From Halobaculum sp. MBLA0147 (GTDB taxonomy: Archaea > Halobacteriota > Halobacteria > Halobacteriales > Haloferacaceae): a stretch of 64,000 nt of DNA. Of this stretch, positions 41,918-49,858 are shown in pieces; the stretch's first letter is position 1; the number at the start of each line of letters is the position of its first letter. Below the pieces are notes generated by a model. It was not told the DNA's origin. It made no database searches and was given only the letters and a program-made list of their open reading frames with translations. The translations under genes were made by a program, and so were the position numbers. The stretch covers positions 310,001-374,000 of the forward strand of contig NZ_JBGKAD010000002.1 of the NCBI RefSeq assembly GCF_041361345.1, written 5' to 3'.

Positions 41918-43627
41918 TCAGACCGCGACGGACGGCCCCCCACCGTCGTTGTTCCGGGCCTGCTCGGTGTAGAACGCTAGGTCGAACGCGACGTCGTCGC
42001 CCTGCACCTCGTTGCCGACCTCGAACGGGAGTTCCCACGACATCGCCAGGCAGTGTTGGATGCCGGCGCCCACGAACGGCTCGCGGTCCTCGTCGGTCGC
42101 GGCGTCGTCGAACTCGTCGTACAGCGTCGCGCGGTTGCCGTCCAGGGGGATCCCGTTCCCGGAGGACAGCGCCGCCAGGACGTTGTCGAGCGTGTCCGCG
42201 ACGATCACCTTCTCCGGCACGAACTGCCCCGCGAGCAGCCCGAACACCGCCGGGAGCACCGCGGGATCGTCCACGTCGAAGAAGAAGTTCGGGTCGTTAC
42301 CCGCCGTCCCGGCCTGCCCGGCCATCGCCTGTAGCGTCGCCTCGTCGGCGCTCGCCACGGAGACGGTGTACAGGTCCGTCGCCGGTGCGGGACTCGCCGC
42401 GCGAGCGTCGTCGGCCGCGTCCGTCGGGTCCACCGGGGTGTTGGGCCCCTGCCCCGAGAAGTTCGAGCCGTCCGACAGCGTGACGTTCGCCGCCCGGACG
42501 CCCGGCCGGCCGTTGCTCGCCAACTCGCTCTGTGCGTCCTGGACACCCTCGCCGATGAACGTGCCCGTGGCGATGTTGGACGCGTTCGCGTTCGGGTTCG
42601 GGTTCCCGTCGCCGTCGCCCGGCGTCGAGGGTTCCGGCCCCGTCACCAGGTCCGCCAGCTTCTGTCGGAGCCCCGACAACGCCGCGTCGACGACGCTCAG
42701 GTCCGACGTGAGCGACTGGAGCACGCCCGTCCGCGGATTGGTGTCGTCGCTGCCCTCGCCGTCGAAGTAGGCGACGCCGACCTGGAAGTCCGGGCTCTGT
42801 TGGTCGAGGTACTCGACGAACTGCCGGGCGCCGAGTTCCACGAGGTCGATCCGGGTGGTCTCCTGGTAGGTCGTGCCGTCGATGGTGATCTCGTCGTCGC
42901 TGACGACGCCACCGTACTGGTCGTACAGCATCGAGCCGGAGAAGTCCAGTGTGAGCATGATGTCCACCGGCTCCGCCTCGTCGCGGACGTTGTCACAGTC
43001 CTCGTCGTACCACATCTCCACCTCGATGTTGCTGGCGAGGTCCGGCCCGTCCGTCTCGTCGACGGCCGCCTCGCTGTCCGTGTTCAGCCCCTCGCTCTCG
43101 GAGACGTCGTCGGCCTGCATCCAGATGTAGCCCGGGTTGTCACAGAGGTGGAGACTGAAGGTGACCTCGCCCTCGTCGCCCGGCTTCACATCGCCGAGGT
43201 CGATCAGCGCCTCCTGGGGCGCCCCGGTCGTCGGATCCGTGCCGAAGGTTGCCTCCGACAGCGGCGGGATGTTGTCACAGTCGAGCACGTCGACGTTGCG
43301 GCCGTTGTCGTCCGGCCCCTCTAGCCCGGCGTCGTCCGTGTACCGCCGGACGCTGCCGTCGGGAAGTCTGATCGACTGTTCGCCGTCGTCGTCGTGGTCG
43401 GGGTGTGCGTTGACGAACGCCGTCTGTCCGTTCGCGGTGTACGTCTGTTGCCAGTCGACGAGGAGGTCGAGTTCGCCCGCGACCACCTCGTTGTTCTGGA
43501 ACTCCTCGCGGTCGGAGTAGAACGCGCTCGTGCCGAGCCCGGCGCCAGCGGACGCGAGTCCGACGGCACCGACGCCCGCGAGCACCTTCCGTCTGCTGAG
43601 TCGTCCGATTCCGTTCGTGTCTGTCAT
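41918..43627 (-). CDS. TasA-like surface protein with inserted VWA domain (2)
   Basis: 569 residues from ATG 43627. The signal is RLSRRKVLAGVGAVGLASAG followed by GLGTSAFYSDREEF, a TasA/camelysin-type site for SipW peptidase combined with a twin-arginine pair; after it comes VVAGELDLLVDW. The first half of the TasA-like fold is present (LGDVKPGDEGEVTFSLHLCD, NPGY, WYDEDCDN). Then a von Willebrand A domain begins with the MIDAS motif DFSGSM near residue 230. The TasA-like fold resumes after about residue 480 with LDNVLAALSSGNGIPLDG and MSWELPFEVGNEVQGDD. The inserted VWA should bind a divalent metal and a partner, making it adhesive. Confidence 0.85.
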   Translation of the reverse strand: MTDTNGIGRLSRRKVLAGVGAVGLASAGAGLGTSAFYSDREEFQNNEVVAGELDLLVDWQQTYTANGQTAFVNAHPDHDDDGEQSIRLPDGSVRRYTDDAGLEGPDDNGRNVDVLDCDNIPPLSEATFGTDPTTGAPQEALIDLGDVKPGDEGEVTFSLHLCDNPGYIWMQADDVSESEGLNTDSEAAVDETDGPDLASNIEVEMWYDEDCDNVRDEAEPVDIMLTLDFSGSMLYDQYGGVVSDDEITIDGTTYQETTRIDLVELGARQFVEYLDQQSPDFQVGVAYFDGEGSDDTNPRTGVLQSLTSDLSVVDAALSGLRQKLADLVTGPEPSTPGDGDGNPNPNANASNIATGTFIGEGVQDAQSELASNGRPGVRAANVTLSDGSNFSGQGPNTPVDPTDAADDARAASPAPATDLYTVSVASADEATLQAMAGQAGTAGNDPNFFFDVDDPAVLPAVFGLLAGQFVPEKVIVADTLDNVLAALSSGNGIPLDGNRATLYDEFDDAATDEDREPFVGAGIQHCLAMSWELPFEVGNEVQGDDVAFDLAFYTEQARNNDGGGPSVAV

Positions 43628-43654
43628 GTGATGTGTCGTGTGGTTCGTGATTCG

Positions 43655-43760
43655 TGGTCGCCGCTCGGTTCTGCACCGCAGCCGGTCCTCGGAGCACCGG
43701 TGGTCGTTCGGGTCTGCACCACAGCCGATCCCCGAAGGGTCGGCAGTCGTTCCGACCCCC
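43655..43760. repeat. Imperfect ~44-bp repeats between the two VWA genes
   Basis: Two copies (about 43655-43700 and 43701-43744) share GTGGTCG, TCTGCACCRCAGCCG and a CG-rich tail, with a third partial copy after. They occupy most of the 189-base gap upstream of the second VWA gene and may be duplicated promoter sequence. Confidence 0.5.
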
Positions 43761-43816
43761 ACCGCCGACGGACCTACGTGGCCCGTCGGTTCGTCGGGAT
43801 CCGTGTGACCGGTCGC

Positions 43817-45247
43817 TCAGGCGGACGGCGGCGTCGTGTTGCGCGCCTGGACCGCCGTCGCGCCGATCTCGAAGCTCACGCTGTCGGACTGCGTCTCGTT
43901 GCCCGAGGTGAACGGGAGCTCCCACTCGAAGCCGATACACTGGGTCGTGTTCCCCGGGTACGGCTGGACGCCGGACTCGACGCGAGAGCCGTCGAGGCTG
44001 ATCCGCTCGCTCAACTCCTCGAACACCTCCCGCATCGTGCCCTCGGCGATCTTCTGTTCACCCGCGAGGACGACCTCCGCGATCTCCCCGTAGACCGTGT
44101 CGAGGTCCGCGGGGTCCGGCGCGACGAAGGCGTCGTCCGGGCTGGAGGCGATCTGCGTCTCCAGGAACCCGGCTGCGGCACCGGCGCCCAGCGCGATGGT
44201 GAAGATCCGGATGCCCGCGTTGCGGGCGTCGGCCGCGGCGGCCGCGGCGGAACTCGAACTGTTCGGCGAGCCGTCCGAGAGGACGATCATCACCTTCGAG
44301 GCGCCCGCCGTCGCGTTCGTGCCGCCGAGCAGTTCGGCCTCGGCCGTGTCGATCCCGGCGGTCATGTTCGTGGTGCCACCGGCGGTGTAGTCGTCGATGG
44401 CGTCCTTGACGGCCTGGTAGTCCGTCGTCAACTCCTGGTCGAGACTCGCACCGCTGCTGAACGAGACTGCCGCCGCCTCGTCCGGCGAGGAGAGGTTGTC
44501 GACGAAGTCCGTCGCCGCCGCGATCAGGTCGTTGATCTCCTGGCGCATCGAGCCGGAGGTGTCGCTGACCAGGGCGACTTCGAGTTCGTTGCGCTCGCCC
44601 GTGCCGGTCGGCTCGAAGACGTTGTCACAGTCCTCGTCGTACCAGACACACACCTGGATCTCGTCGGGGAGTTCACTCACGTCGTCCGTGTCGATCCCCT
44701 CCGCGTCGATCTCCGGGTCGTTCTGGCCGTTGTCGCCCTCGCCGGTGATCGCGCCGAACAGTTCGACGTACCCCGGGTTGTCACAGAGGTGGAGACTGAT
44801 CGTCACCTCGCCCGTGTCGCCCGGCTTCACGTCCGAGAGGGTGAAGATCGGCACCTCGTCGCCGTTGACGAGGAACTCGTCGGCCGCGGGGCTACAGAAG
44901 TCGAACGCCTGGTCGCCCTCCGCCTGGACGAGGTCGGCCCAGTCCTGCATGTCCGCCGGCGACGGTGCCTGCCCGAGCAGGTACGTCCCGTCGCCGAGAT
45001 CCTCGGCCTCCGGGTAGCCCATCGCTTTGATCTGTGCCAGCCGTCCCTCGCCGCCGGAGTACGTCGACTTGTAGTCGAGCTTCAGGTCGAGTTCGCCGGC
45101 CGTGACCTGGTTGCCTCGGAACTCCTCCTCGTCGGAGAAGAACGCACTCGTGCCGAGCCCGGCGCCGGCGGACGCGAGTCCGACGGCACCGACGCCCGCG
45201 AGCACCTTCCGTCTGCTGAGTCGCCCCAGCCCGTTCGTGTCTGTCAT
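43817..45247 (-). CDS. TasA-like surface protein with inserted VWA domain (1)
   Basis: 476 residues from ATG 45247. The signal RRKVLAGVGAVGLASAG and GLGTSAFFSDEEEF is the same as in its neighbour; the DNA for it is about 93 percent identical between the two genes, while the rest diverged. After AGELDLKLDY come LSDVKPGDTGEVTISLHLCD, NPGY and VWYDEDCDN. The VWA domain follows with MIDAS SDTSGSM near residue 215 and GGTTNMTAGIDTA, VMIVLSDGSPN. The fold closes with REVFEELSERISLDG and FEWELPFTSGNETQSDS. Likely a secreted, metal-dependent adhesive component of a fibre. Confidence 0.88.
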   Translation of the reverse strand: MTDTNGLGRLSRRKVLAGVGAVGLASAGAGLGTSAFFSDEEEFRGNQVTAGELDLKLDYKSTYSGGEGRLAQIKAMGYPEAEDLGDGTYLLGQAPSPADMQDWADLVQAEGDQAFDFCSPAADEFLVNGDEVPIFTLSDVKPGDTGEVTISLHLCDNPGYVELFGAITGEGDNGQNDPEIDAEGIDTDDVSELPDEIQVCVWYDEDCDNVFEPTGTGERNELEVALVSDTSGSMRQEINDLIAAATDFVDNLSSPDEAAAVSFSSGASLDQELTTDYQAVKDAIDDYTAGGTTNMTAGIDTAEAELLGGTNATAGASKVMIVLSDGSPNSSSSAAAAAADARNAGIRIFTIALGAGAAAGFLETQIASSPDDAFVAPDPADLDTVYGEIAEVVLAGEQKIAEGTMREVFEELSERISLDGSRVESGVQPYPGNTTQCIGFEWELPFTSGNETQSDSVSFEIGATAVQARNTTPPSA

Positions 45248-45389
45248 GTCGTGTGTCGTTGTGTTGTCGCGGCGTGTCTCGACGACGCCGCTGCCGTCGC
45301 CCGCCGGTGTCGCCGGGGTTCCGCCCGGCCGTCGTCGGTCGTCAGTCCACTCGGGTCGCCGCCGAGTCGGTCACCCCGCTGGCGACCAC

Positions 45390-46265
45390 TCAGTTCGCGA
45401 CGGTGTTGTTGAACGGGTCCGTGTTGTTCCGGACCTGCTCCGTCTTGAACACGAGGTCGAACGAGAGACTGTCACCCTGGATCTCGTTGCCCACCTCGTA
45501 CGGGATCTCCAGCAGCAGGTAGAACACGTACGAGTCGCCGTCGACGCCACCGATGGCGAGCGGCATCCCCTGGTCGTCCTTGACGATGTACCCACCGTCG
45601 TTCACGTCCAGAACGGCGTTGGCCTCCCGGGCGGTGGTGTGGTGCTGGTCGGCGTCCACGACGCCGTCCAGGTCGGGGTCGGCGTAGGTGAGTCCGAGCA
45701 GGTCACTCGCGTTGTTGAACACCGGGTCCAGGTTCGTGAGGTCCGTCTTCGTGCCGCCCGTGGAGCCGTCCGTCGGGCCGGCGTAGTCCTGCCACACCGT
45801 CGACAGGAGGAACTCGCCCAGGTCCGCGCTATTGTTCGTGTCGCCCTCGGCCTCTCGTTCGGGCTCGGGGTTCGCACCGCCCGCCTCCGCGAACTCCTCC
45901 GTGCACACTTGCACGTAGCCGGGGTTGTCGAGGACCTCGATCTCACAGCAGACGATCCCCCAGTCGCCTGGCTTGGCGTCGTCGACCACCAGGCCGACGA
46001 CGGCGTCTTGGCCGTCTGCGGTCGTGGACGCGCCCAGCTGGAACGACTCCTGGTCGGCCCAGAAGTCGTTGGCGGCCACGATGCTGGCAGTCACGGACAT
46101 GTCGAGGGTGCCCGCGGTGAGGCTGTTGTTCTCGAGTTCTTCGGTGTCGGAGAAGAACGCGCTCGTACCGAGTCCTGCGCCCGCGGAGGCGAGGCCCACG
46201 GCACCGAGGCCGGCGAGCATCTTCCGCCGCGAGAGGTCGTACAGTCGGGGTTCGTCGTCTGTCAT
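45390..46265 (-). CDS. TasA-like (camelysin-type) fibre protein
   Basis: 291 residues from ATG 46265. The signal YDLSRRKMLAGLGAVGLASAG continues GLGTSAFFSDTEELENN, then LTAGTLDMSV, the classical TasA/CotN arrangement. The mature protein has VDDAKPGDWGIVCCEIEVLD, NPGYVQV and ends LEIPYEVGNEIQGDSLSFDL and FKTEQVRNN. It lacks a VWA domain, so this is the simple form. In Bacillus, TasA forms biofilm fibres after cleavage by SipW; the same is inferred here with the peptidase at 38679. It is the first gene of the locus, divergent from the DUF7344 gene, and there is an inverted repeat upstream. Confidence 0.85.
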   Translation of the reverse strand: MTDDEPRLYDLSRRKMLAGLGAVGLASAGAGLGTSAFFSDTEELENNSLTAGTLDMSVTASIVAANDFWADQESFQLGASTTADGQDAVVGLVVDDAKPGDWGIVCCEIEVLDNPGYVQVCTEEFAEAGGANPEPEREAEGDTNNSADLGEFLLSTVWQDYAGPTDGSTGGTKTDLTNLDPVFNNASDLLGLTYADPDLDGVVDADQHHTTAREANAVLDVNDGGYIVKDDQGMPLAIGGVDGDSYVFYLLLEIPYEVGNEIQGDSLSFDLVFKTEQVRNNTDPFNNTVAN

Positions 46266-46682
46266 GGTCGTACTCCCCGGCGGCCGTCCGTCCGACCGTC
46301 CCGGGATACACGTCCCGTGGCTGGGTACTGGATTAGCTATGATCCGATTCAACCCGGTGCATCCGGCCGATGACGGCTCGTCAGGCTCTCTAACCCCGAT
46401 ATTCGGGGTCTTTCGGCCGTGTGTCGGGGGCTCCGTACCGGTCCCCTGGCGGTCGGTCGGCTACTCCGTACCACCGTTCCGGACGTGGTCAGGGGCTCTG
46501 TACGCCCGCTGGGAGGCCCTGCAGCGTCCGCCTGTCGCTCTGTAGTGTCGCCGAGACCGACCGGAACGGGGTCCGAGCCTCGCCGTCCGCGCGTCGGACC
46601 ACGACTCAGCCGTGCCGTACCACGCGGTGGTGGCTCGCGGTGCCGTCGGGCAGCCACACCCAGTCGATCGGTCTGGGAGTGC
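46266..46682. other. Divergent regulatory region of the fibre locus
   Basis: 417 bases between the TasA-like gene and the DUF7344 gene at 46683. It includes CCCCGATATTCGGGG at 46394-46408, an inverted repeat with six-base arms, and no protein with supporting signals. The promoter elements of both genes should be here, but no strong TATA box is visible. Confidence 0.5.
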
Positions 46683-47528
46683 ATGGCCAAGACCCGACTG
46701 CTCGTCCGTACGGACGTGACGAGAGCGACCACCCTACGAGAGACGGACGCGCACCACCTGTTGAGCAGCCAGCGGCGGTGCGAGACGCTCCGCGTCCTCG
46801 CTCGACGGCCGGGTGGCGAGCCGGTGGCGCTCAGAGAGCTGTCGGAACGCGTGGCGGCGGCGGAGGCGGGCGAGACGCCCGCCCCGCGGCCGCTCCGGCG
46901 GAGTGTCTACAACGCGCTCCACCAGACACACCTCCCGACGTTGGCCGGCCACGGCTTCGTGGACTACGACCCCGTGCGCAAGCGGGTACTCGTGCGTGCG
47001 GAGGTGCGCGACCTGGTCCGGTACATGGACACGGTCACACCCGTCGGCGTCACCTGGGGGGAGTACTACCGTGGCCTCGGGATCGGCGGCCTCTGTCTCG
47101 TCGTCGCCGCCCTGGCGGAACTCCCGGTGGTCGGCCGCGTCGACCCGCTGCTGTGGGCGAGCGGCGCGCTCGTCCTCTTCGCCGTCTCGACACTGTACCA
47201 ACTGTTCGCCGCCCCAGTCGGTGGGTTGCGGGGACTCGCGTGGCTGCTCGCCGACCTGCGGCGGCTCGGCGACCGGTTCGGCCGCGTCTGGACGGAGATC
47301 TCGGTGAACGTCTCTCGCGACGGCGGGGAGACGACGGGAGCGGGTGGAGAAACGACGGGAGCAGGTGGAGAGACGACGGGAGAGGGTGGACGGAGGACGG
47401 GTGACGGCGGACGACAGACGACAATCGGTGACCCCACCGCGAGCAGAGCCGACGGCGGCGGCCCGGCCGGGGACCGCGGAGCGCCGAACGAGGACGCGGA
47501 CGACCTCGACGGACGCAGATCCCGGTGA
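46683..47528 (+). CDS. DUF7344-type winged-helix regulator with two helices
   Basis: 281 residues from ATG 46683. Residues about 25-110 form the halobacterial DUF7344 winged helix: LLSSQRRCETLRVLARRPGG, LRELSERVAA, and SVYNALHQTHLPTLAGHGFV, closely like the gene at 49109. Two hydrophobic helices follow (about residues 130-185), so the DNA-binding domain is tethered to the membrane. The C-terminus carries three copies of a GGETTGA heptad and a disordered tail. Its divergent position suggests control of the fibre locus. Confidence 0.8.
   Translation: MAKTRLLVRTDVTRATTLRETDAHHLLSSQRRCETLRVLARRPGGEPVALRELSERVAAAEAGETPAPRPLRRSVYNALHQTHLPTLAGHGFVDYDPVRKRVLVRAEVRDLVRYMDTVTPVGVTWGEYYRGLGIGGLCLVVAALAELPVVGRVDPLLWASGALVLFAVSTLYQLFAAPVGGLRGLAWLLADLRRLGDRFGRVWTEISVNVSRDGGETTGAGGETTGAGGETTGEGGRRTGDGGRQTTIGDPTASRADGGGPAGDRGAPNEDADDLDGRRSR
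47325..47390. repeat. 21-bp tandem repeat in the DUF7344 gene tail
   Basis: The unit GGCGGGGAGACGACGGGAGC/GGTGGAGAAACGACGGGAGC recurs three times, encoding the heptad GGETTGA/E, with a further degenerate copy. It lies outside the folded domain. Confidence 0.7.
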
Positions 47529-47864
47529 CGACTGTCAGTTCCCGAGAGCGGGTGGCGGACGGTTCTCTTCTTCGGAAGTAGTTCGGACACGACTGACGAG
47601 TGACGCCCACGTGAAACTGGGCCGACGGTGTCGGCGCCGGCGAGACTCGACGGCGTCGCCGCGACGACCAAGAGTCGACGACGGACACCACACGCCGGCT
47701 ACGGAGGAGACTTCTCGGAAAACGGATTCCAGACGAGCGACCGCACCGGCCGATCCGATCGATTCGACCGCTCCCGCCCGCGCCCCCCGCACCGCCCGCA
47801 CCGCCCGCGCCGCCCGCACTGCCTGCAGCGCCCGCGCCGCCCGCACCAGACGGCGTCGTTTCGC
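47529..47864. other. Convergent intergenic region with 9-bp GC-rich repeats
   Basis: 336 bases between two genes that end toward each other. Bases 47775-47850 are a run of CGCCCGCRC units (about eight copies of nine bases, imperfect). No gene was seen. Confidence 0.6.
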
Positions 47865-48818
47865 CTACGCCAGACTGTCGGCCGGGACGCGGACCTCCAA
47901 CAGCCGGCAGCCACAGTCCACGCAACCGACGGCGATCACCCGCCGCGAGGAGCAACACGACGGGACCGGCTCCTCGCCGAGTTCGACGGCGCCGCCACAC
48001 TCGGGGCACACCTCCGCGAACAGTCGGAGGCTCGCGGCCGCCTCCGTCCGCGCCGCGGGCCCGAGTCGTTCCCACTCCGGCACCCACTCTGGCAGGAGGT
48101 CGAACGCGGTCGTGTCGGCGAACAGCGCCGCCCGCGACTCCCACGTCCCCAGCCACTCCCCCTCTAGGTAGGCGACGACCCCGTCGTCGTACGTCGTCAC
48201 GACGAGCCGGTCGCGGTCCAGGTCGAGCGCCCTCGCCAGCGCGGTCCGCTCGCCCGTCTCCTCCGCCAACGCCGCCCGCGTTCCGGACAGCCACGCGGCG
48301 GCGAACCCACCGTCGAGCCGCACGTCGTCGCCGCTGGGCGTCGGCTGGAGCAACCCGGTGCCTTCCAACAGCCTCTCGGATCCGACGCCTCGGGTCGGCG
48401 GCTCCGACGGTGTCGACGCCTTCCCGAACCACGCCAACACGCGTTCCGGGAGGTACCGACTGGTGAGTGTCGGTGTGTACGGGACGACGTACCCACGGAG
48501 CCAGGTGGCGAGCAACCCGACGGCTACGACGACGAGAGCCACCGCCGGGGAGACGATCGCCAGCGCCGTCCCGGCCGCCGCGACGAACGCGAGGTTGACG
48601 ACGGTACACGGGAGACACCGGTTCTCGCCGACGTACTCCGGCTGTCGCAGTCGCCCGAGGGTGGCTCCCAGCGGGCTCTCGTGGAGTCGCCTCCGTCTCT
48701 CACGGAGCAGCCCCCGCCGCTCGCGGAGCCACCCGGCTGCCACACCGTCCCGTCGGTCTGCCTCCGTCGTCTCGGTACGTTCCCCGCCCGTCCGTCGCCG
48801 CGGTGCGCTGGTCGTCAT
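47865..48818 (-). CDS. Cysteine-rich membrane protein of unknown function
   Basis: 317 residues from ATG 48818. The N-terminal 70 residues are basic and then contain CLPCTVVN followed by two hydrophobic helices (FVAAAGTALAIVSPAVALVVVAVGLLATW). The C-terminal region is soluble with a zinc-ribbon-type set of cysteines: CPECGGAVELGE, CCSSRR, GCVDCGCRLLE. The combination is found in haloarchaeal proteins of unknown role. It may be a membrane-bound sensor or a metal-binding adaptor. It is divergent from the DUF7344 gene at 49109, hence maybe controlled by it. Confidence 0.65.
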   Translation of the reverse strand: MTTSAPRRRTGGERTETTEADRRDGVAAGWLRERRGLLRERRRRLHESPLGATLGRLRQPEYVGENRCLPCTVVNLAFVAAAGTALAIVSPAVALVVVAVGLLATWLRGYVVPYTPTLTSRYLPERVLAWFGKASTPSEPPTRGVGSERLLEGTGLLQPTPSGDDVRLDGGFAAAWLSGTRAALAEETGERTALARALDLDRDRLVVTTYDDGVVAYLEGEWLGTWESRAALFADTTAFDLLPEWVPEWERLGPAARTEAAASLRLFAEVCPECGGAVELGEEPVPSCCSSRRVIAVGCVDCGCRLLEVRVPADSLA

Positions 48819-49070
48819 CTGTCTGCCGGCACTGCCGGTCGGCTGCCGATACGCGACGTGTCGAGGTAAGTATGGGTCGCGTACGCGAACGAGGCGCAGA
48901 GCAGGGCCACCCACGGTACCTCCTCGAAAGACGCTCCTACCGGATCCGACGCCCTCGGTTACGACGAGCCGATGCCGTCTCCCAGTGGTCGGGTCGCCGA
49001 GCGAGTCCTCGCGGGTGCCCGGGTGTCGTCGGCCCTCGGGTGATGGTAGTGTTTTCCTGTTACACGTCCA

Positions 49071-49076
49071 TTTATG
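49071..49076 (+). promoter_or_regulatory. TATA box of the second DUF7344 gene
   Basis: TTTATG lies 33-38 bases before ATG 49109, in the AT-rich stretch around TGTTACACGTCCATTTATG. Confidence 0.5.
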
Positions 49077-49108
49077 TGCAGGTACTGCGTACATACGAAC
49101 GAGAACTG

Positions 49109-49702
49109 ATGTCACGTAGTACCTCGTCCGTCTCTGGGACCGAATCGGGTGGTGACCGCGAGACTGGGCTGCTCGAGGCGGACGCGGTGTTCGAGACGTT
49201 GAGTAACCGCCGCCGACGGCACCTACTCCACTACCTCGTCGGTCTGGCAGACGGCGAGACGACCACGGTCGGGACACTCTCGGAACAGCTCGCCGCGTGG
49301 GAGAACGACGTGGACCTCTCTGCGGTCACGTCGAGACAGCGCAAACGTCTGTACACGGCACTCCACCAGACACACCTCCCGAAACTGGATCGGCTTGGGA
49401 TCGTAGAGTACGACAGTGCGCGTGGGACGGTCGCCTCCGGTTCCGAGATGGCAGCGTTCGACGTCTACTTCGATATGGTGGCACCCGGCGACGTTCCCTG
49501 GAACCAGTTCTACCTCGGGTTCGCGTTCCTGGCGGTCCTGTCGGTGACGGCCGGCACTGCCGGCGTCCCACCGTTCGGTCTGCTCGACGGCTACGGGTGG
49601 GCACTCCTCGTGGCGATCGGACTCCTCGTCGTCGCCGCGTTCCACTTCGTCTACAGTCTCCACTGCCGCTCGGCGGTCGAGGGGACCCCGCCGCGTCGGT
49701 GA
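49109..49702 (+). CDS. DUF7344 winged-helix regulator with C-terminal helices
   Basis: 197 residues from ATG 49109. The DUF7344 domain is well conserved: ADAVFETLSNRRRRHLLHYL, VGTLSEQLAAWENDV, SRQRKRLYTALHQTHLPKLDRLG and IVEYDSARGTV. Two hydrophobic helices end the protein (about residues 130-185). It is the paralogue of the gene at 46683, so two members of the same regulator family flank the cysteine-rich protein. Both probably act as membrane-tethered DNA-binding proteins. Confidence 0.9.
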   Translation: MSRSTSSVSGTESGGDRETGLLEADAVFETLSNRRRRHLLHYLVGLADGETTTVGTLSEQLAAWENDVDLSAVTSRQRKRLYTALHQTHLPKLDRLGIVEYDSARGTVASGSEMAAFDVYFDMVAPGDVPWNQFYLGFAFLAVLSVTAGTAGVPPFGLLDGYGWALLVAIGLLVVAAFHFVYSLHCRSAVEGTPPRR

Positions 49703-49819
49703 CTCCGTCGTGCGCCTCTCTTCTCCGACTGCTCCTCAGCCTCGACGCTGCTCCGTGGCGGGAAGTCCGTCAGACAGTCCAGGTCACTCCCGACTACACC
49801 CGCCGCTCTCACCGCGGCC

Positions 49820-49826
49820 TTTTAAG
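49820..49826 (+). promoter_or_regulatory. TATA box of the potassium channel gene
   Basis: TTTTAAG, 33-39 bases before GTG 49859, in a GC-rich surrounding. Confidence 0.5.
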
Positions 49827-49858
49827 CCGACGCGCTCGGTAACGAGAGACGATCTCAC

